From Pseudomonas saponiphila (lineage in GTDB: Bacteria; Pseudomonadota; Gammaproteobacteria; Pseudomonadales; Pseudomonadaceae): a DNA stretch of 64,000 nucleotides. The stretch lies in contig NZ_FNTJ01000002.1 in NCBI RefSeq assembly GCF_900105185.1, positions 1,550,001 to 1,614,000 on the forward strand. Direction: 5' to 3'. The position numbers and the translations under genes were made by a program. The notes under the pieces were generated by a model that searched no databases, was not told the origin of the DNA, and worked only from the letters and a program-made list of their open reading frames with translations. This document shows positions 18,324 through 28,445 of the stretch, piece after piece (the stretch's first letter is position 1; the number at the start of each line of letters is the position of its first letter).

Positions 18324-19055
18324 ATGCGTTTGACCCAGATTATTGCCGCCGCCTCCCTGGCGTTGCTCAGCACCTTCGCCGTGGCCGATGACAGTGCCGA
18401 GAAAGCCATCCGCAAGAGCCTCGAAACGCTGCAGCTCGAAGTGCCGGTGGAGAGCATCACCGCCAGCCCCCTGGCGGGCCTGTATGAGGTCAAGCTCAAG
18501 GGCAGTCGCGTACTCTACGCCAGCGCCGACGGCCAGTTCGTGGTTCAGGGCTATCTGTTCCAGCTCAAGGACGGCAAACCGGTGAATCTCACGGAAAAAA
18601 CCGAGCGTCTGGGCATTTCCAAGTTGATCAACGGTATTCCGGTCGCAGAAACTGTGGTCTATCCGGCCATTGGCGAAACCAAGACCCACATCACCGTATT
18701 CACCGACACCACCTGCCCTTACTGCCACAAGCTGCACGCGGAAATCCCGGCGCTGAACAAGCAGGGTGTGGAAGTGCGCTACGTGGCATTCCCGCGTCAG
18801 GGCCTGGGCTCGCCGGGTGACGAACAGCTGCAGGCGGTCTGGTGCTCGGCGGACAAGAAAGCCGCGATGGACAAGATGGTCGACGGCAAGGAAATCAAGG
18901 CCGCCAAGTGCGATAACCCGGTGTCCAAACAGTTCGCCCTGGGTCAGTCGATCGGTGTCAATGGCACGCCGGCCATCGTTCTGGCCGATGGTCAGGTAAT
19001 TCCCGGCTACCAGCCGGCACCGCAGATCGCCAAACTGGCGCTGGGTGCGAAATAA
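18324..19055 (+). CDS. dsbC: Thiol:disulfide isomerase DsbC
   Basis: A 243-residue periplasmic protein. The signal peptide is residues 1-21 (MRLTQIIAAASLALLSTFAVA), followed by a dimerisation domain and a thioredoxin-like domain with the CPYC active site in DTTCPYCHKLH and the cis-proline loop NGTPAIV. It isomerises wrong disulfides and is kept reduced by DsbD. The ATG at 18324 has AGGAG at 18314-18318; the longer open frame upstream lacks a signal peptide at its start. Confidence 0.95.
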   Translation: MRLTQIIAAASLALLSTFAVADDSAEKAIRKSLETLQLEVPVESITASPLAGLYEVKLKGSRVLYASADGQFVVQGYLFQLKDGKPVNLTEKTERLGISKLINGIPVAETVVYPAIGETKTHITVFTDTTCPYCHKLHAEIPALNKQGVEVRYVAFPRQGLGSPGDEQLQAVWCSADKKAAMDKMVDGKEIKAAKCDNPVSKQFALGQSIGVNGTPAIVLADGQVIPGYQPAPQIAKLALGAK

Positions 19056-19086
19056 TCCTGCATCGTCACGCTAGCCTTTGACGATC

Positions 19087-19116
19087 ATGGTCCGCCGGCG
19101 CAAGCCTGCGGACCAT
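19087..19116 (+). terminator. Hairpin after dsbC
   Basis: ATGGTCCGC (19087-19095) pairs perfectly with GCGGACCAT (19108-19116). There is no T tract, so it may be a transcript-end stabiliser rather than a strict terminator. Confidence 0.45.
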
Positions 19117-19150
19117 TAATAGAGAGCCGCGCAGGTTGCGGCTGTATTCT

Positions 19151-19176
19151 ACGGCCGGCCTTGAGTCGGCCGTTTT
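19151..19176 (+). terminator. Hairpin plus T4 in the hom leader
   Basis: ACGGCCG (19151-19157) pairs with CGGCCGT (19167-19173) and is followed by a short T run. It ends 15 bp before the hom start, so it could end the dsbC transcript or influence hom translation. Confidence 0.4.
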
Positions 19177-19190
19177 ATGGGGAGTTCAGA

Positions 19191-20495
19191 GTGAATCCGG
19201 TCAAAGTAGGCATCTGTGGGCTGGGTACTGTCGGTGGCGGTACCCTAAACGTACTTCAGCGCAACGCCGAGGAGATTGCCCGCCGTGCCGGGCGTGGAAT
19301 CGAAGTAGCGCAAATTGCTACCCGTACGCCAAAGCCTCAGTTCCAAACGACCGGTATTGCGATTACCAACGATGTCTTCGCCGTGGCCACCAATCCCGAG
19401 ATCGATATCGTCATCGAGCTGGTGGGTGGCTACACCGTAGCTCGTGAGCTGGTGCTCAAGGCCATCGAGAACGGCAAGCACGTGGTCACCGCGAACAAGG
19501 CGCTGATCGCCGTGCACGGTAACGAGATCTTCGCCAAGGCCCAGGAGAAGGGCGTGATCGTGGCCTTCGAAGCTGCCGTGGCCGGTGGCATCCCGGTGAT
19601 CAAGGCGATCCGCGAAGGGTTGTCGGCCAACCGCATCAACTGGCTGGCGGGGATCATCAACGGCACCGGCAACTTCATCCTTTCGGAAATGCGCGAGAAG
19701 GGCCGCACCTTCGAAGACGTGCTGGCCGAGGCCCAGGCCCTGGGTTACGCCGAAGCCGATCCGACCTTCGACGTCGAGGGCATCGACGCCGCGCACAAGC
19801 TGACCATCCTGGCGTCCATCGCCTTTGGCATCCCGCTGCAATTCGACAAGGCCTACACCGAAGGCATCACCAAGCTGACCACCGCCGACGTGAACTACGC
19901 CGAAGCCCTGGGCTACCGCATCAAGCACCTGGGCGTGGCGCGTCGCACCGAGGCGGGTATCGAGCTGCGGGTGCACCCGACCCTGATCCCGGCCGATCGG
20001 CTGATCGCCAACGTCAACGGCGTGATGAACGCGGTCATGGTCAATGGCGACGCTGCTGGTTCGACCCTGTTCTACGGCGCTGGCGCCGGCATGGAGCCGA
20101 CCGCTTCCTCGGTGGTGGCCGACCTGGTGGACGTGGTTCGCGCCATGACCAGCGACCCGGAAAACCGCGTGCCGCACCTGGCCTTCCAGCCGGACTCCCT
20201 GTCCGATCACCCGATCCTGCCGATCGAGTCCTGCGAGAGCGCCTACTACCTGCGCATCCAGGCCAAGGATCACCCGGGCGTGCTGGCCCAGGTGGCAAGC
20301 ATCCTCTCGGAGCGCGGCATCAACATCGAATCGATCATGCAGAAGGAAGTGGAAGAGCAGGACGGCCTGGTGCCGATGATCCTGTTGACCCACCGCGTTC
20401 TGGAGCAGCACATCAACGACGCGATTACTGCGCTGGAGGCCCTGCAGGGCGTCGTCGGCCCAGTGGTCCGCATCCGCGTCGAACATCTCAATTGA
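19191..20495 (+). CDS. hom: Homoserine dehydrogenase
   Basis: A 434-residue enzyme that reduces aspartate semialdehyde to homoserine for threonine and methionine synthesis. It has an N-terminal Rossmann motif VGICGLGTVGGGTL, a catalytic domain with INGTGNFILSEM, and a C-terminal ACT domain (DHPGVLAQVASILSERGINI) that usually binds threonine for feedback inhibition. The start is GTG at 19191 with GGGGAG at 19179-19184. An in-frame TTG at 19161 lies inside the preceding hairpin and is less likely. thrC follows after 104 bp. Confidence 0.95.
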   Translation: MNPVKVGICGLGTVGGGTLNVLQRNAEEIARRAGRGIEVAQIATRTPKPQFQTTGIAITNDVFAVATNPEIDIVIELVGGYTVARELVLKAIENGKHVVTANKALIAVHGNEIFAKAQEKGVIVAFEAAVAGGIPVIKAIREGLSANRINWLAGIINGTGNFILSEMREKGRTFEDVLAEAQALGYAEADPTFDVEGIDAAHKLTILASIAFGIPLQFDKAYTEGITKLTTADVNYAEALGYRIKHLGVARRTEAGIELRVHPTLIPADRLIANVNGVMNAVMVNGDAAGSTLFYGAGAGMEPTASSVVADLVDVVRAMTSDPENRVPHLAFQPDSLSDHPILPIESCESAYYLRIQAKDHPGVLAQVASILSERGINIESIMQKEVEEQDGLVPMILLTHRVLEQHINDAITALEALQGVVGPVVRIRVEHLN

Positions 20496-20498
20496 AGC

Positions 20499-20580
20499 AG
20501 CGGCAAGCTGCGAGTGCCAAGCGGCAAGCCAGAAGCGCAACTGCTCTGACTTGTCGCTTGTAGCTTGCAACTTGCAGCTC
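20499..20580. repeat. Imperfect inverted repeat between hom and thrC
   Basis: The spacer contains GCGGCAAGCTGCGAGTGCCA and, inverted, a related series near 20551-20580 (CTTGTAGCTTGCAACTTGCA). Folded, they give a long imperfect hairpin. GCAAGCTGC-type words are a known repeat class in this genus. It may lower or fine-tune read-through from hom to thrC. Confidence 0.5.
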
Positions 20581-20599
20581 AAACCGAAGGTTTGTCCCC

Positions 20600-22009
20600 A
20601 TGCGCTATATCAGTACTCGTGGCCAGGCACCGGCCCTGAATTTCGAAGATGTGCTGCTGGCCGGCCTGGCCAGCGACGGCGGTCTCTACGTACCGGAGAA
20701 CCTGCCACGTTTCACCCAGGAAGAAATCGCTTCCTGGGCCGGCCTGCCGTATCACGAGCTGGCGTTCCGGGTCATGCGCCCGTTCGTCACCGGCAGCATT
20801 CCGGATGCCGATTTCAAGAAGATCCTCGAAGAAACCTACGGGGCCTTCTCCCATAACGCCATCGCGCCGCTGCGTCAGCTCAACGGCAACGAGTGGGTGC
20901 TGGAGCTGTTCCACGGTCCGACCCTGGCGTTCAAGGACTTCGCCCTGCAATTGCTGGGTCGCCTGCTGGACTACGTGCTGGAGAAGCGCGGCGAGCGCGT
21001 GGTGATCATTGGCGCCACCTCCGGTGACACCGGTTCGGCGGCCATCGAAGGCTGCAAGCGTTGCGACAACGTCGACATCTTCATCCTGCATCCGCACAAC
21101 CGTGTATCGGAAGTGCAGCGCCGGCAGATGACTACCATCCTCGGCGAGAACATCCACAACATCGCCATCGAAGGCAACTTCGACGACTGCCAGGAAATGG
21201 TCAAGGCCAGCTTCGCCGACCAGGGCTTCCTCAAGGGCACGCGCCTGGTGGCGGTGAACTCGATCAACTGGGCGCGGATCATGGCCCAGATCGTCTACTA
21301 CTTCCACGCGGCCCTGCAGCTGGGCGGCCCGGCGCGCTCCATCGCGTTCTCGGTGCCTACCGGCAACTTCGGCGACATCTTCGCCGGCTACCTGGCGCGC
21401 AACATGGGCCTGCCGATCAGCCAGCTGATCGTCGCCACCAACCGCAACGACATCCTGCACCGCTTCATGAGCGGCAATCAGTACGTCAAGGAAACCCTGC
21501 ACGCGACCCTGTCGCCGTCCATGGACATCATGGTTTCGTCGAACTTCGAGCGCTTGCTGTTCGACCTGCACGGTCGCAATGGCGCCGCCCTGGCCGGCCT
21601 GATGGACAGCTTCAAGCAAGGTGGCGGTTTCAGCGTCGAGCAGGACCGCTGGACCGAAGCGCGCAAGCTGTTCGACTCCCTGGCGGTGAACGACGAGCAG
21701 ACCTGCGAAACCATCGCCGAAGTCTTCGCCCAGACCGGCGAAGTGCTGGACCCGCACACCGCGATCGGCGTCAAGGCCGCCCGTGAGTGCCGCCGCAGCC
21801 TGGACACGCCGATGGTGATCCTGGGCACCGCGCACCCGGTGAAGTTCCCGGACGCGGTGGAGAAGGCCGGTGTCGGCAAGGCTCTGGAACTGCCGGCGCA
21901 CCTGTCCGACCTGTTCCAGCGTGAAGAGCGTTGCACGGTCCTGGCCAACGACCTGAAAGCGGTGCAGGCTTTTGTCAGCCAGCACGGCAATCGTGGCAAG
22001 CCACTCTGA
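20600..22009 (+). CDS. thrC: Threonine synthase
   Basis: A 469-residue PLP enzyme that converts O-phosphohomoserine to threonine. The N-terminal MRYISTRGQAPALNFEDVLL is typical of the long proteobacterial type. The PLP lysine lies in LAFKDFALQ (Lys112) and the phosphate-binding loop is GATSGDTGSAA. It is downstream of hom and probably partly co-transcribed with it. A terminator follows at 22032. Confidence 0.96.
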   Translation: MRYISTRGQAPALNFEDVLLAGLASDGGLYVPENLPRFTQEEIASWAGLPYHELAFRVMRPFVTGSIPDADFKKILEETYGAFSHNAIAPLRQLNGNEWVLELFHGPTLAFKDFALQLLGRLLDYVLEKRGERVVIIGATSGDTGSAAIEGCKRCDNVDIFILHPHNRVSEVQRRQMTTILGENIHNIAIEGNFDDCQEMVKASFADQGFLKGTRLVAVNSINWARIMAQIVYYFHAALQLGGPARSIAFSVPTGNFGDIFAGYLARNMGLPISQLIVATNRNDILHRFMSGNQYVKETLHATLSPSMDIMVSSNFERLLFDLHGRNGAALAGLMDSFKQGGGFSVEQDRWTEARKLFDSLAVNDEQTCETIAEVFAQTGEVLDPHTAIGVKAARECRRSLDTPMVILGTAHPVKFPDAVEKAGVGKALELPAHLSDLFQREERCTVLANDLKAVQAFVSQHGNRGKPL

Positions 22010-22031
22010 TCCCTTGGTCTTGTCGTCCACG

Positions 22032-22061
22032 AAGCCCGTCTCCTGACGGGCTTTGTTTTTT
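22032..22061 (+). terminator. Intrinsic terminator of thrC
   Basis: AAGCCCGTC (22032-22040) pairs with GACGGGCTT (22045-22053), followed by GTTTTTTT. Confidence 0.88.
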
Positions 22062-22100
22062 CATGTGCAAGCTTGGCCCGCCAGGGGCAGGGAGGCCTGG

Positions 22101-23961
22101 ATGATGCTTCGTCAAACTTACAGGGGGCGGCGTGTCCTGGGCCTGCTGGTGGCGGGCCTGCTGGGTTGGGCCCTGCTCTGGAGTATTGCGCTGGCCAGCA
22201 CGGTGAAGAACCTGCCCTTCAAGCTGGTGCCGTCATTCGCCGATCTGGAACCCCTGACCTTGGCGCCCGCCGAGCGCCAATGGCTGGCGGCCCATCCACG
22301 TCTCAGGGTGGGAATCGCCATTGATGACTACCAGCCCATCGATATCACCCGGGACCGCAATCGTTATCAGGGCATCAGCGCTGATTACCTCGGTCTGGTG
22401 GGCGAGCGATTGGACGTGAAGATGGAAGTCCTGGGGTTTTCCGAGCGCGAGCAGGCGGTCGAAGCGCTGCGCAACGGCACCATCGATGTGCTGACCAGCG
22501 CCAATGGCTATGAGCGCGGCCTCTCGGGGCTGCGCTTCACCAGCGACTACATGCCCGACCGGGCCGTGGTGGTGGTACGCCGCGACGGCTCGAGCCCCAG
22601 TGATGATCTGGCCGGCAAGAAACTGGTGCTGCTGGACGGCTATGCCAACGCCGAACAAGTGCATGCGGCGTACCCGAACAGTCAGATCATGCTCTCGCCC
22701 AATCTTTACAGCGGCCTGGAAGCTTTGAACCAGGGCGACGCCGACGCCTTCATCGGCAATGAGATCATCGTGCGTGCCTACAAGGCCCTGCGTCCTTACC
22801 TGGCGGTGCGGATTGAGGATGAAAGCCGTTTGCCACCGACGGGCTTCGCCTTTGCCACCCGTGATGACAACGCCGTGCTGGCAGGCCTGCTGGAGCAGGC
22901 GCTGCAGAGCATCGATGAATCCTTGCAGCGGGAAATACAGGCCCGCTGGACCACCGGGCTGGGAGCGAACATATCGGGTGAGCGCATCGAGCTCAGCGCC
23001 GAGGAGCAGGCCTGGATTCTCCAGCACCCCCATGTGATGGTCGCGTCCCAGCAGTATCCGCCCAGCGTGTTCAAGGACAAGGAAGGGCGCTGGGCGGGTC
23101 TGAACATCGATTTGCTCAACCGCATCTCGCGCATGACCGGTCTGCATTTTGTGCACAAGGAGAGCCTCTCTACAGCACAGACCCTGGAGTTGCTGGAGAG
23201 CGGGCAGGCGCAGATGAACTCCACCTTGACCGCCAGTGAGGACCGGCGGCTGTTTCTGAATTTTTCCCATGCCTTTGGCGGTGCTGCCTGGGTGTTTGTC
23301 GTGCGTTCCGAGGATCGACGCCTGAGCAGCCTGGAACAGCTGGCCGGCGAGGTACTGGCGCTGCCGGCCCGCCATACCCTTGAAAGCTTTATCCGCCGTA
23401 ACTACCCCGACATCCGCTTGCGCAGCGTCTCCAACTATGAAGAGGCTCGGGCCCTGGTGAGTAGCGGTGAGGCCCGGGCGACCATTCAGAACGAGGTTCA
23501 GGTTCAGGGTTTGAACCTGGCTGACGACGGACTGCGAGTGGGGCGCAGTGTCGAAGGCACCTGGTCTGCCGACGAGTTTGCCGTGCGCAAGGATCAGCCC
23601 GAACTGCTGAGCATCTTGAACAAGTCGCTTGAGGCGCTGCCAGTCGCGGAGCTCAGCGCCATCCGTCTCAAATGGCTGGGGGCCACGCCGGTGCCGATGC
23701 CGGCCTGGCAGCGAGTGCCGACCTGGGTGTATTGGGCTGTTGCCACGGCCCTGTTGTTCGGACTGGCGTCCCTGGCCTGGAGCAGTCGCCTCAAGCTGCA
23801 GATTCAGCAGCGCCTGAATGCCGAGAAGCGGCTCAACGATCAGTTGGCGTTCATGCGCGCGTTGCTCGATGGCATCCCCAACCCGATCTTTGTCCGAGAC
23901 CTGGAGGGACGCCTGATTACCTGCAACAAGAGCTATGAGCAGCAATTGGGCACGAGCCTGG
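22101..23961 (+). pseudogene. 5' part of an unorthodox sensor kinase gene (RocS1/BvgS-like), cut by an IS
   Basis: This part encodes residues 1-620 of a sensor. It has a signal anchor near residues 10-30, two periplasmic SBP_bac_3 domains (about 50-275 and 300-520), a membrane helix VYWAVATALLFGLASLAW near 543-560, and the first half of a PAS domain (ALLDGIPNPIFVRDLEGRLI). The frame runs 68 bp into the insertion sequence and stops at 24029, giving a 642-residue product without a kinase domain. Start at 22101 or 22104 with GGGAGG upstream. Continuation with 26608-28355 is in frame once the IS and one CCTGG copy are removed. The architecture and neighbours match the Roc/Sad system of P. aeruginosa. 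Confidence 0.88.
23957..23961. repeat. Target site duplication, left copy (CCTGG)
   Basis: CCTGG directly precedes the left IS end and matches 26603-26607. Confidence 0.88.
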
Positions 23962-23978
23962 TGCGGATTTCGGAGCAC

Positions 23979-24056
23979 CGTGACCGGCCGTTTCGGTTGA
24001 TCGTGACCGGTCATTTCGCTAACGCGTGACCGCTCATTTCGGTAGCAACGTGACCG
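23979..24056 (+). repeat. Transposase-binding repeats in the IS left end
   Basis: CGTGACCG occurs at 23979, 24002, 24025 and 24049, a spacing of 23-24 bp, each but the last followed by a TTTCG word. Inverted copies (CGGTCACG...CGAAA) occur near 24080-24122 and at the right end (26560-26602). Multiple terminal repeats are usual in IS21 elements and should bind IstA. Confidence 0.75.
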
Positions 24057-24186
24057 ATTTTCCGCCTGTTCCGAAACAGGTGGTCACGGCTTACCGAAAT
24101 CGCCGGTCACGACTTAGCGAAAGCCTTCCCCTTCGTTGCGCATGACCTGATGCGCCGCCATCCTCGACCGATTTCGGGAGAGGAAG

Positions 24187-25872
24187 ATGGCGGCGCCGCG
24201 AGTAGCCATGCGAAACATCAAAGAATGTCTGCGCCTCAAGTTTGAGGCCGGCTTGTCCCACGAGAAGATTGCCCGTGCCTTGCAGCTGTCCAAGGGCGTG
24301 GTTAGCAAGTACATCGCGGCGGCGCGGGTGGCCGGGCTGGACTGGCCGGCGCTGGTGGCCATGGACGAGGCCGCGCTGGCGGCCGCCTTGTTTGCACCGA
24401 CGTCGACGAACAAGCCGCGCGGTGAGCGAGTGCTGCCCGATGTGCTGAGCATCCACCGCGAGTTGCGACGCAAGGGCGTGACCTTGCAGCTGCTGTGGGA
24501 GGAATATCTCGCCGCGCATGCGGGCCAGCCGACCTACCGCTACACCCAGTTCGTCGAGCACTACCGGCGCTACGCCCAGACGCTCAAACGTTCGATGCGT
24601 CAGCTGCACCGTGCGGGCGAGAAGCTATTCATCGACTATGCCGGGCCGACGCTGCCGGTGGTCGACCCGGCCACCGGCGAAGTGCGCCGGGCGCACATCT
24701 TCGTCGCCGCCCTGGGCGCCTCGAATTACACCTATGCCTGCGCGACGCCAGGCGAAACCCAGGTGGACTGGCTGACCTCGCTGGGCCAGGCTCTGACCTA
24801 CTTTGGCGGCGTGCCGGAAATGGTTGTGCCGGACAATCCGCGCGCCCTGGTCGCCCAGCCGGATCGCTACGAGCCGGGCCTGAACCGGGCCACGCTGGAG
24901 TGCGCGCGTCATTACCAGACGGTGATCCTGCCGGCACGGCCACGCAAGCCTCAGGACAAGGCCAAGGCCGAGGTGGCGGTGCAGGTGGTCGAGCGCTGGA
25001 TCATGGCGCGGCTGCGCCATCGGCAGTTCTTCAGCCTGCATGCGCTTAACCAGGCCATCGCCGAGCTGCTGGAGGATCTGAATCGGCGCCCGTTCAAGCG
25101 GCTCGATGGCTGCCGGCGCGACTGGTTCGAGCGCCTGGATCGCCCGGCCTTGCGAGCGCTGCCGGTGCATCCCTACGAGGTCGCCACCTTCAAGCGCTGC
25201 AAGGTCAGCATCGACTACCACATCGAGGTCAATGGCAGCTTCTACAGCGTGCCCTCCGCCCTGGCCCGGCAGAACGTGGACGTGCGACTGACGGCACACA
25301 CCCTGGAAGTGCTGCATGGCAACCGGCGGGTGGCCAGCCACCTGCTGCTGGGGCGACGCGGCGCTTACAGTACCCAGCGCGAGCACATGCCCGCGGCGCA
25401 CCAGGCGCATCGCGAATGGACGCCACAACGCCTGCTCGACTGGGGCGCGCGGATCGGCCCCTACACGCGCCAACTGATCGATCACCAACTGACCCACAAG
25501 CCGCACCCGGAGATGGGCTACCGCGCCTGCCTCGGCCTGCTCTCGCTGGCCCGGCGCTATGGCAATGCACGCCTGGAAGCCGCTGCCGAACGTGCCGTAC
25601 ACCTGCGCGCCTTCACCGGGCGCAGCGTGCGCAACCTGCTCCAGCAAGGCCTGGATCAACAGCCGCTGCCCCAGCGTGCCGCCGAAACGACCTTACCCGG
25701 CGACCACGAGAACGTCCGTGGCGCCGACTACTACCAACCCCCGCAACAGGAGCTGTTCGATGATGCCGCAACACACCCTGAATCAACTGCACCAGCTACG
25801 CCTGGACGGCATGGCCCGCGCCCTGGAAGAGCAATGGACGCTGCCGGCCAGCCACAGCCTGAGCTTCGATGA
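24187..25872 (+). CDS. istA: IS21-family transposase IstA
   Basis: A 561-residue transposase. The N-terminal helix-turn-helix ([21 protein letters not shown], near residues 22-42) is followed by the rve integrase core, with candidate DDE residues in [17 protein letters not shown] and [16 protein letters not shown]-terminal Mu-type beta domain follows. It cuts and joins IS ends with the help of IstB. Its last 113 bp overlap istB in another frame; the tail after [10 protein letters not shown] is unlike the conserved core and may be lineage-specific. Confidence 0.92.
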   Translation: MAAPRVAMRNIKECLRLKFEAGLSHEKIARALQLSKGVVSKYIAAARVAGLDWPALVAMDEAALAAALFAPTSTNKPRGERVLPDVLSIHRELRRKGVTLQLLWEEYLAAHAGQPTYRYTQFVEHYRRYAQTLKRSMRQLHRAGEKLFIDYAGPTLPVVDPATGEVRRAHIFVAALGASNYTYACATPGETQVDWLTSLGQALTYFGGVPEMVVPDNPRALVAQPDRYEPGLNRATLECARHYQTVILPARPRKPQDKAKAEVAVQVVERWIMARLRHRQFFSLHALNQAIAELLEDLNRRPFKRLDGCRRDWFERLDRPALRALPVHPYEVATFKRCKVSIDYHIEVNGSFYSVPSALARQNVDVRLTAHTLEVLHGNRRVASHLLLGRRGAYSTQREHMPAAHQAHREWTPQRLLDWGARIGPYTRQLIDHQLTHKPHPEMGYRACLGLLSLARRYGNARLEAAAERAVHLRAFTGRSVRNLLQQGLDQQPLPQRAAETTLPGDHENVRGADYYQPPQQELFDDAATHPESTAPATPGRHGPRPGRAMDAAGQPQPELR

Positions 25873-26509
25873 ACGCCTCGGCCTACTGCTCGACCGCGAA
25901 CTGGCCTGGCGTGACAACCAGCGCCTGGTACGGCTGCGCAAGAAGGCCAAGCTCAAGTACGCCAACGCCTGCCTGGAAGATCTCGACCGCCGCACCGGAC
26001 GCGCCCTGGACGAGCGTCTGATCGCCACCCTGGCCAGTGGCGACTGGATCCGCCAGCAGCACAACCTGCTGCTGACCGGCCCGACCGGTGCCGGCAAAAC
26101 CTGGCTGGCCTGCGCCCTGGGCAACCAGGCCTGCCGCCAGGGCTATAGCACCCTGTACCTGCGCACCCCGCGCCTGCTGGAACAACTGCGCATCGCTCAT
26201 GGCGACGGCAGCTTCGGCCGTACCCTGCAACAGCTGGCAAAGGTCGACGTCCTGGTGCTGGACGACTGGGCGCTAGCCCCGCTGGAGGAAGGAGCCCGGC
26301 ATGACCTGCTGGAGGTGATCGACGACCGCGCTGGCAGCCGCTCCACCATCCTGACGAGCCAACTGCCCATCGAGCACTGGCACGGCTGGATCAACGACCC
26401 GACCCTGGCCGATGCCATCCTCGACCGCCTGGTGCACAACGCCTACCGACTGACGATGAAAGGCGAGTCGCTGCGCCGAAAAAAAGCCGAGGAACAAGCC
26501 GCATCGTGA
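25760..26509 (+). CDS. istB: IS21-family helper ATPase IstB
   Basis: A 249-residue AAA+ ATPase of the DnaC/IstB family, with Walker [16 protein letters not shown] near residue 108 and Walker [10 protein letters not shown] near 170. It assists IstA in target capture and strand transfer. The ATG at 25760 (or 25763) has AGGAG at 25748-25752; the open frame continues upstream inside istA but has no family similarity there. Confidence 0.92.
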   Translation: MMPQHTLNQLHQLRLDGMARALEEQWTLPASHSLSFDERLGLLLDRELAWRDNQRLVRLRKKAKLKYANACLEDLDRRTGRALDERLIATLASGDWIRQQHNLLLTGPTGAGKTWLACALGNQACRQGYSTLYLRTPRLLEQLRIAHGDGSFGRTLQQLAKVDVLVLDDWALAPLEEGARHDLLEVIDDRAGSRSTILTSQLPIEHWHGWINDPTLADAILDRLVHNAYRLTMKGESLRRKKAEEQAAS

Positions 26510-26602
26510 CCGATGCGATTACAATCCAGAACCCGCGCAACCGGGGTGGAAGCACCGGTCACGTATTAGCGAAACGCTCGGTCACGTTCACCGAAATCCG
26601 CA

Positions 26603-26607
26603 CCTGG
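26603..26607. repeat. Target site duplication, right copy (CCTGG)
   Basis: CCTGG directly follows the right IS end and matches 23957-23961. Confidence 0.88.
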
Positions 26608-28355
26608 AGCTGATTCGGGGGCGGCAATTGACCGAACTTGATCTGCTGCCCCCCGAGACGGCGCGCCTGATACATGCCGAGATCATGCAGTTGCTCGCTT
26701 CGGAGCAATCGGTGTTCACCGACCGGCAAGTGCAGACGCGCCACGGTCTGATACACGCTTATCAATGGACTGTGCCGTTCTACAGTGCCGAGGGGCACCT
26801 GCAGGGCCTGTTGGGTGGCTGGATCGACATTACCGAACGCAAGCATCTGGAGAATCAGTTGCTGGATGCGCGCCAGGCGGCGGATCAGGCCAACGCCGCG
26901 AAAAGTGCTTTTCTCTCCACCATGAGCCATGAGATCCGCACGCCGATGACCGCGATCGTTGGCCTGCTTGAGCTGGAAAAGGAGCAGGCGAGGATTCGCG
27001 GCGTGCCGTTTTCCGAGGCTTTGCGGGTGGCTTATCAGTCTGCCCAGGAGCTGATCAGCCTGATGGGGGATAGCCTGGATTTAGCCAAGATCGAAGCGGG
27101 ACACATGCAACTGGTGCCACAGGTCACCGCCCTCAAGCCATTTTTTGAAAGTGTCCGGCAGTTGTTCGAAGTGACGGCGCGTAACCAGGGGGTGCATCTG
27201 CAGTTGCTGTTCAGTGCAGCCGCCCAGGGCCGTTATGTTTTCGACCCATTGCGCCTGCGCCAGGTCCTGCACAACCTGCTGAGCAACGCCCTGAAGTTCA
27301 CCGCTGAAGGTGAGGTGCGGGTGACGGTTGAGCGTCAGCCTGACGAGCAGGGTGTCGAGTGCCTGCGCATCAGTGTTGCCGACACCGGCCCGGGCATCAG
27401 CGCCGAGCAGCAGGCGAACATTTTCACGCCCTTTGTTCAGGCCGATGCCATGACGTCCTCGACTTATGGTGGCACCGGGTTGGGCCTGAGCATCTGTCGG
27501 CAACTGATCGAGTTGATGGGCGGGCGCATTCACCTGTCGAGCGAGCCGGGTGCCGGAACCGTGGTCAGCATCGAGCTGTATCTGGAACGGGTCAGCGACG
27601 ATCTTGAGCCGCAAGCGTCACCGTCTGCCGAACGCCCGCCAAGCCGCAGCATCGAGGTGCTGGTGGTGGACGACTTGAGCGCCAATCGCATGGTCCTGAG
27701 CCAGCAGTTGATGTTTCTCGGGCATCGGGTCGTGGCCTGTGACAATGCTCAGGAGGCACTGCAGCAGTGGCGCTCCGGGGCCTTTGATGTGCTGATGACC
27801 GATTGCAACATGCCGCAGATGAGTGGCTATGCACTGACCGAGGCCATCCGCCGGATCGAGGCGCAAGAGGGGCGCCAGCGCTGTCCGGTGATCGGCTGTA
27901 CCGCCAATGCCTTCGAAGACGAACGAGAGCGCTGCGAGCGCGCCGGCATGGATCAGTTGTTGGTCAAACCTGTGACCCTGGATCAACTGGCCCAGTCCCT
28001 TGCCCGTTTTCTGCCTGCGCTGTCATTCAATATCCAGACCTTGCGCGGGATGACTCAGGCCGATGAACCGGTGCTGCAGCGAATGTTGCAGGAGTTGCTG
28101 CGTAATCTTGACCAGGAGCAGCAAGCGCTGGAGGAGGCCCTGGCGGCACAGGATTGGAGGGGCCTGGGAGGCACCTTGCACCGGCTCAAAGGGGTGTGTT
28201 GCCTGATTGACGCCTTGCCCCTGGCCAAGGCCTGCATTGCCTTGGAAGAGCTGGTCAAGGGGCAGCAGGCAGAAGCGCTTGCCAGCCAATGGCCGGAGTT
28301 GCAGGACGTGATGAGGGTGTTGCGCAGCGACATTCAGGCGGCGTTGGGCGAATAA
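26608..28355 (+). pseudogene. 3' part of the interrupted sensor kinase gene: PAS end, HisKA, HATPase, REC, Hpt
   Basis: Numbered in the restored 1,202-residue protein, this segment holds the end of the PAS domain (WIDITERKHLENQLLDARQA), HisKA with STMSHEIRTPM (His728), HATPase_c with N box HNLLSNALKFT, DTGPGIS and GGTGLGLSI, a REC domain with MTDCNMP (Asp1019), and an Hpt domain with LHRLKGVCC (His1145). All phosphorelay residues are intact, so the only damage is the insertion. TTG at 26628 or ATG at 26685 could start a soluble fragment, but I see no strong ribosome site. rocR-like and luxR-type genes follow. Confidence 0.88.
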
Positions 28356-28445
28356 GACTTGTCCTATGTGTGCTTCGGATATGTCTGATTACCGTGTCGG
28401 CTCCTAGTGGATTGTTCTCACTTGCGCCGTCTCGGAGGTTGCCCC

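Larger units (their letters stand above)
23962..26602 (+). mobile_element. Complete IS21-family insertion sequence, 2,641 bp
   Basis: The element begins TGCGGATTTCGG at 23962 and ends with the inverse CCGAAATCCGCA at 26602, giving the TG...CA termini expected for IS21. It carries istA and istB in order on the plus strand and is flanked by a direct 5-bp CCTGG duplication (23957-23961 and 26603-26607). Both genes look intact, so it may still be mobile. It interrupts the PAS domain of a sensor kinase gene. Confidence 0.95.

Noticed and set aside
25559..25759. N-terminal extension of IstB
   Set aside because: It lies inside istA in another frame, has no IstB similarity, and a good ribosome site precedes the ATG at 25760.
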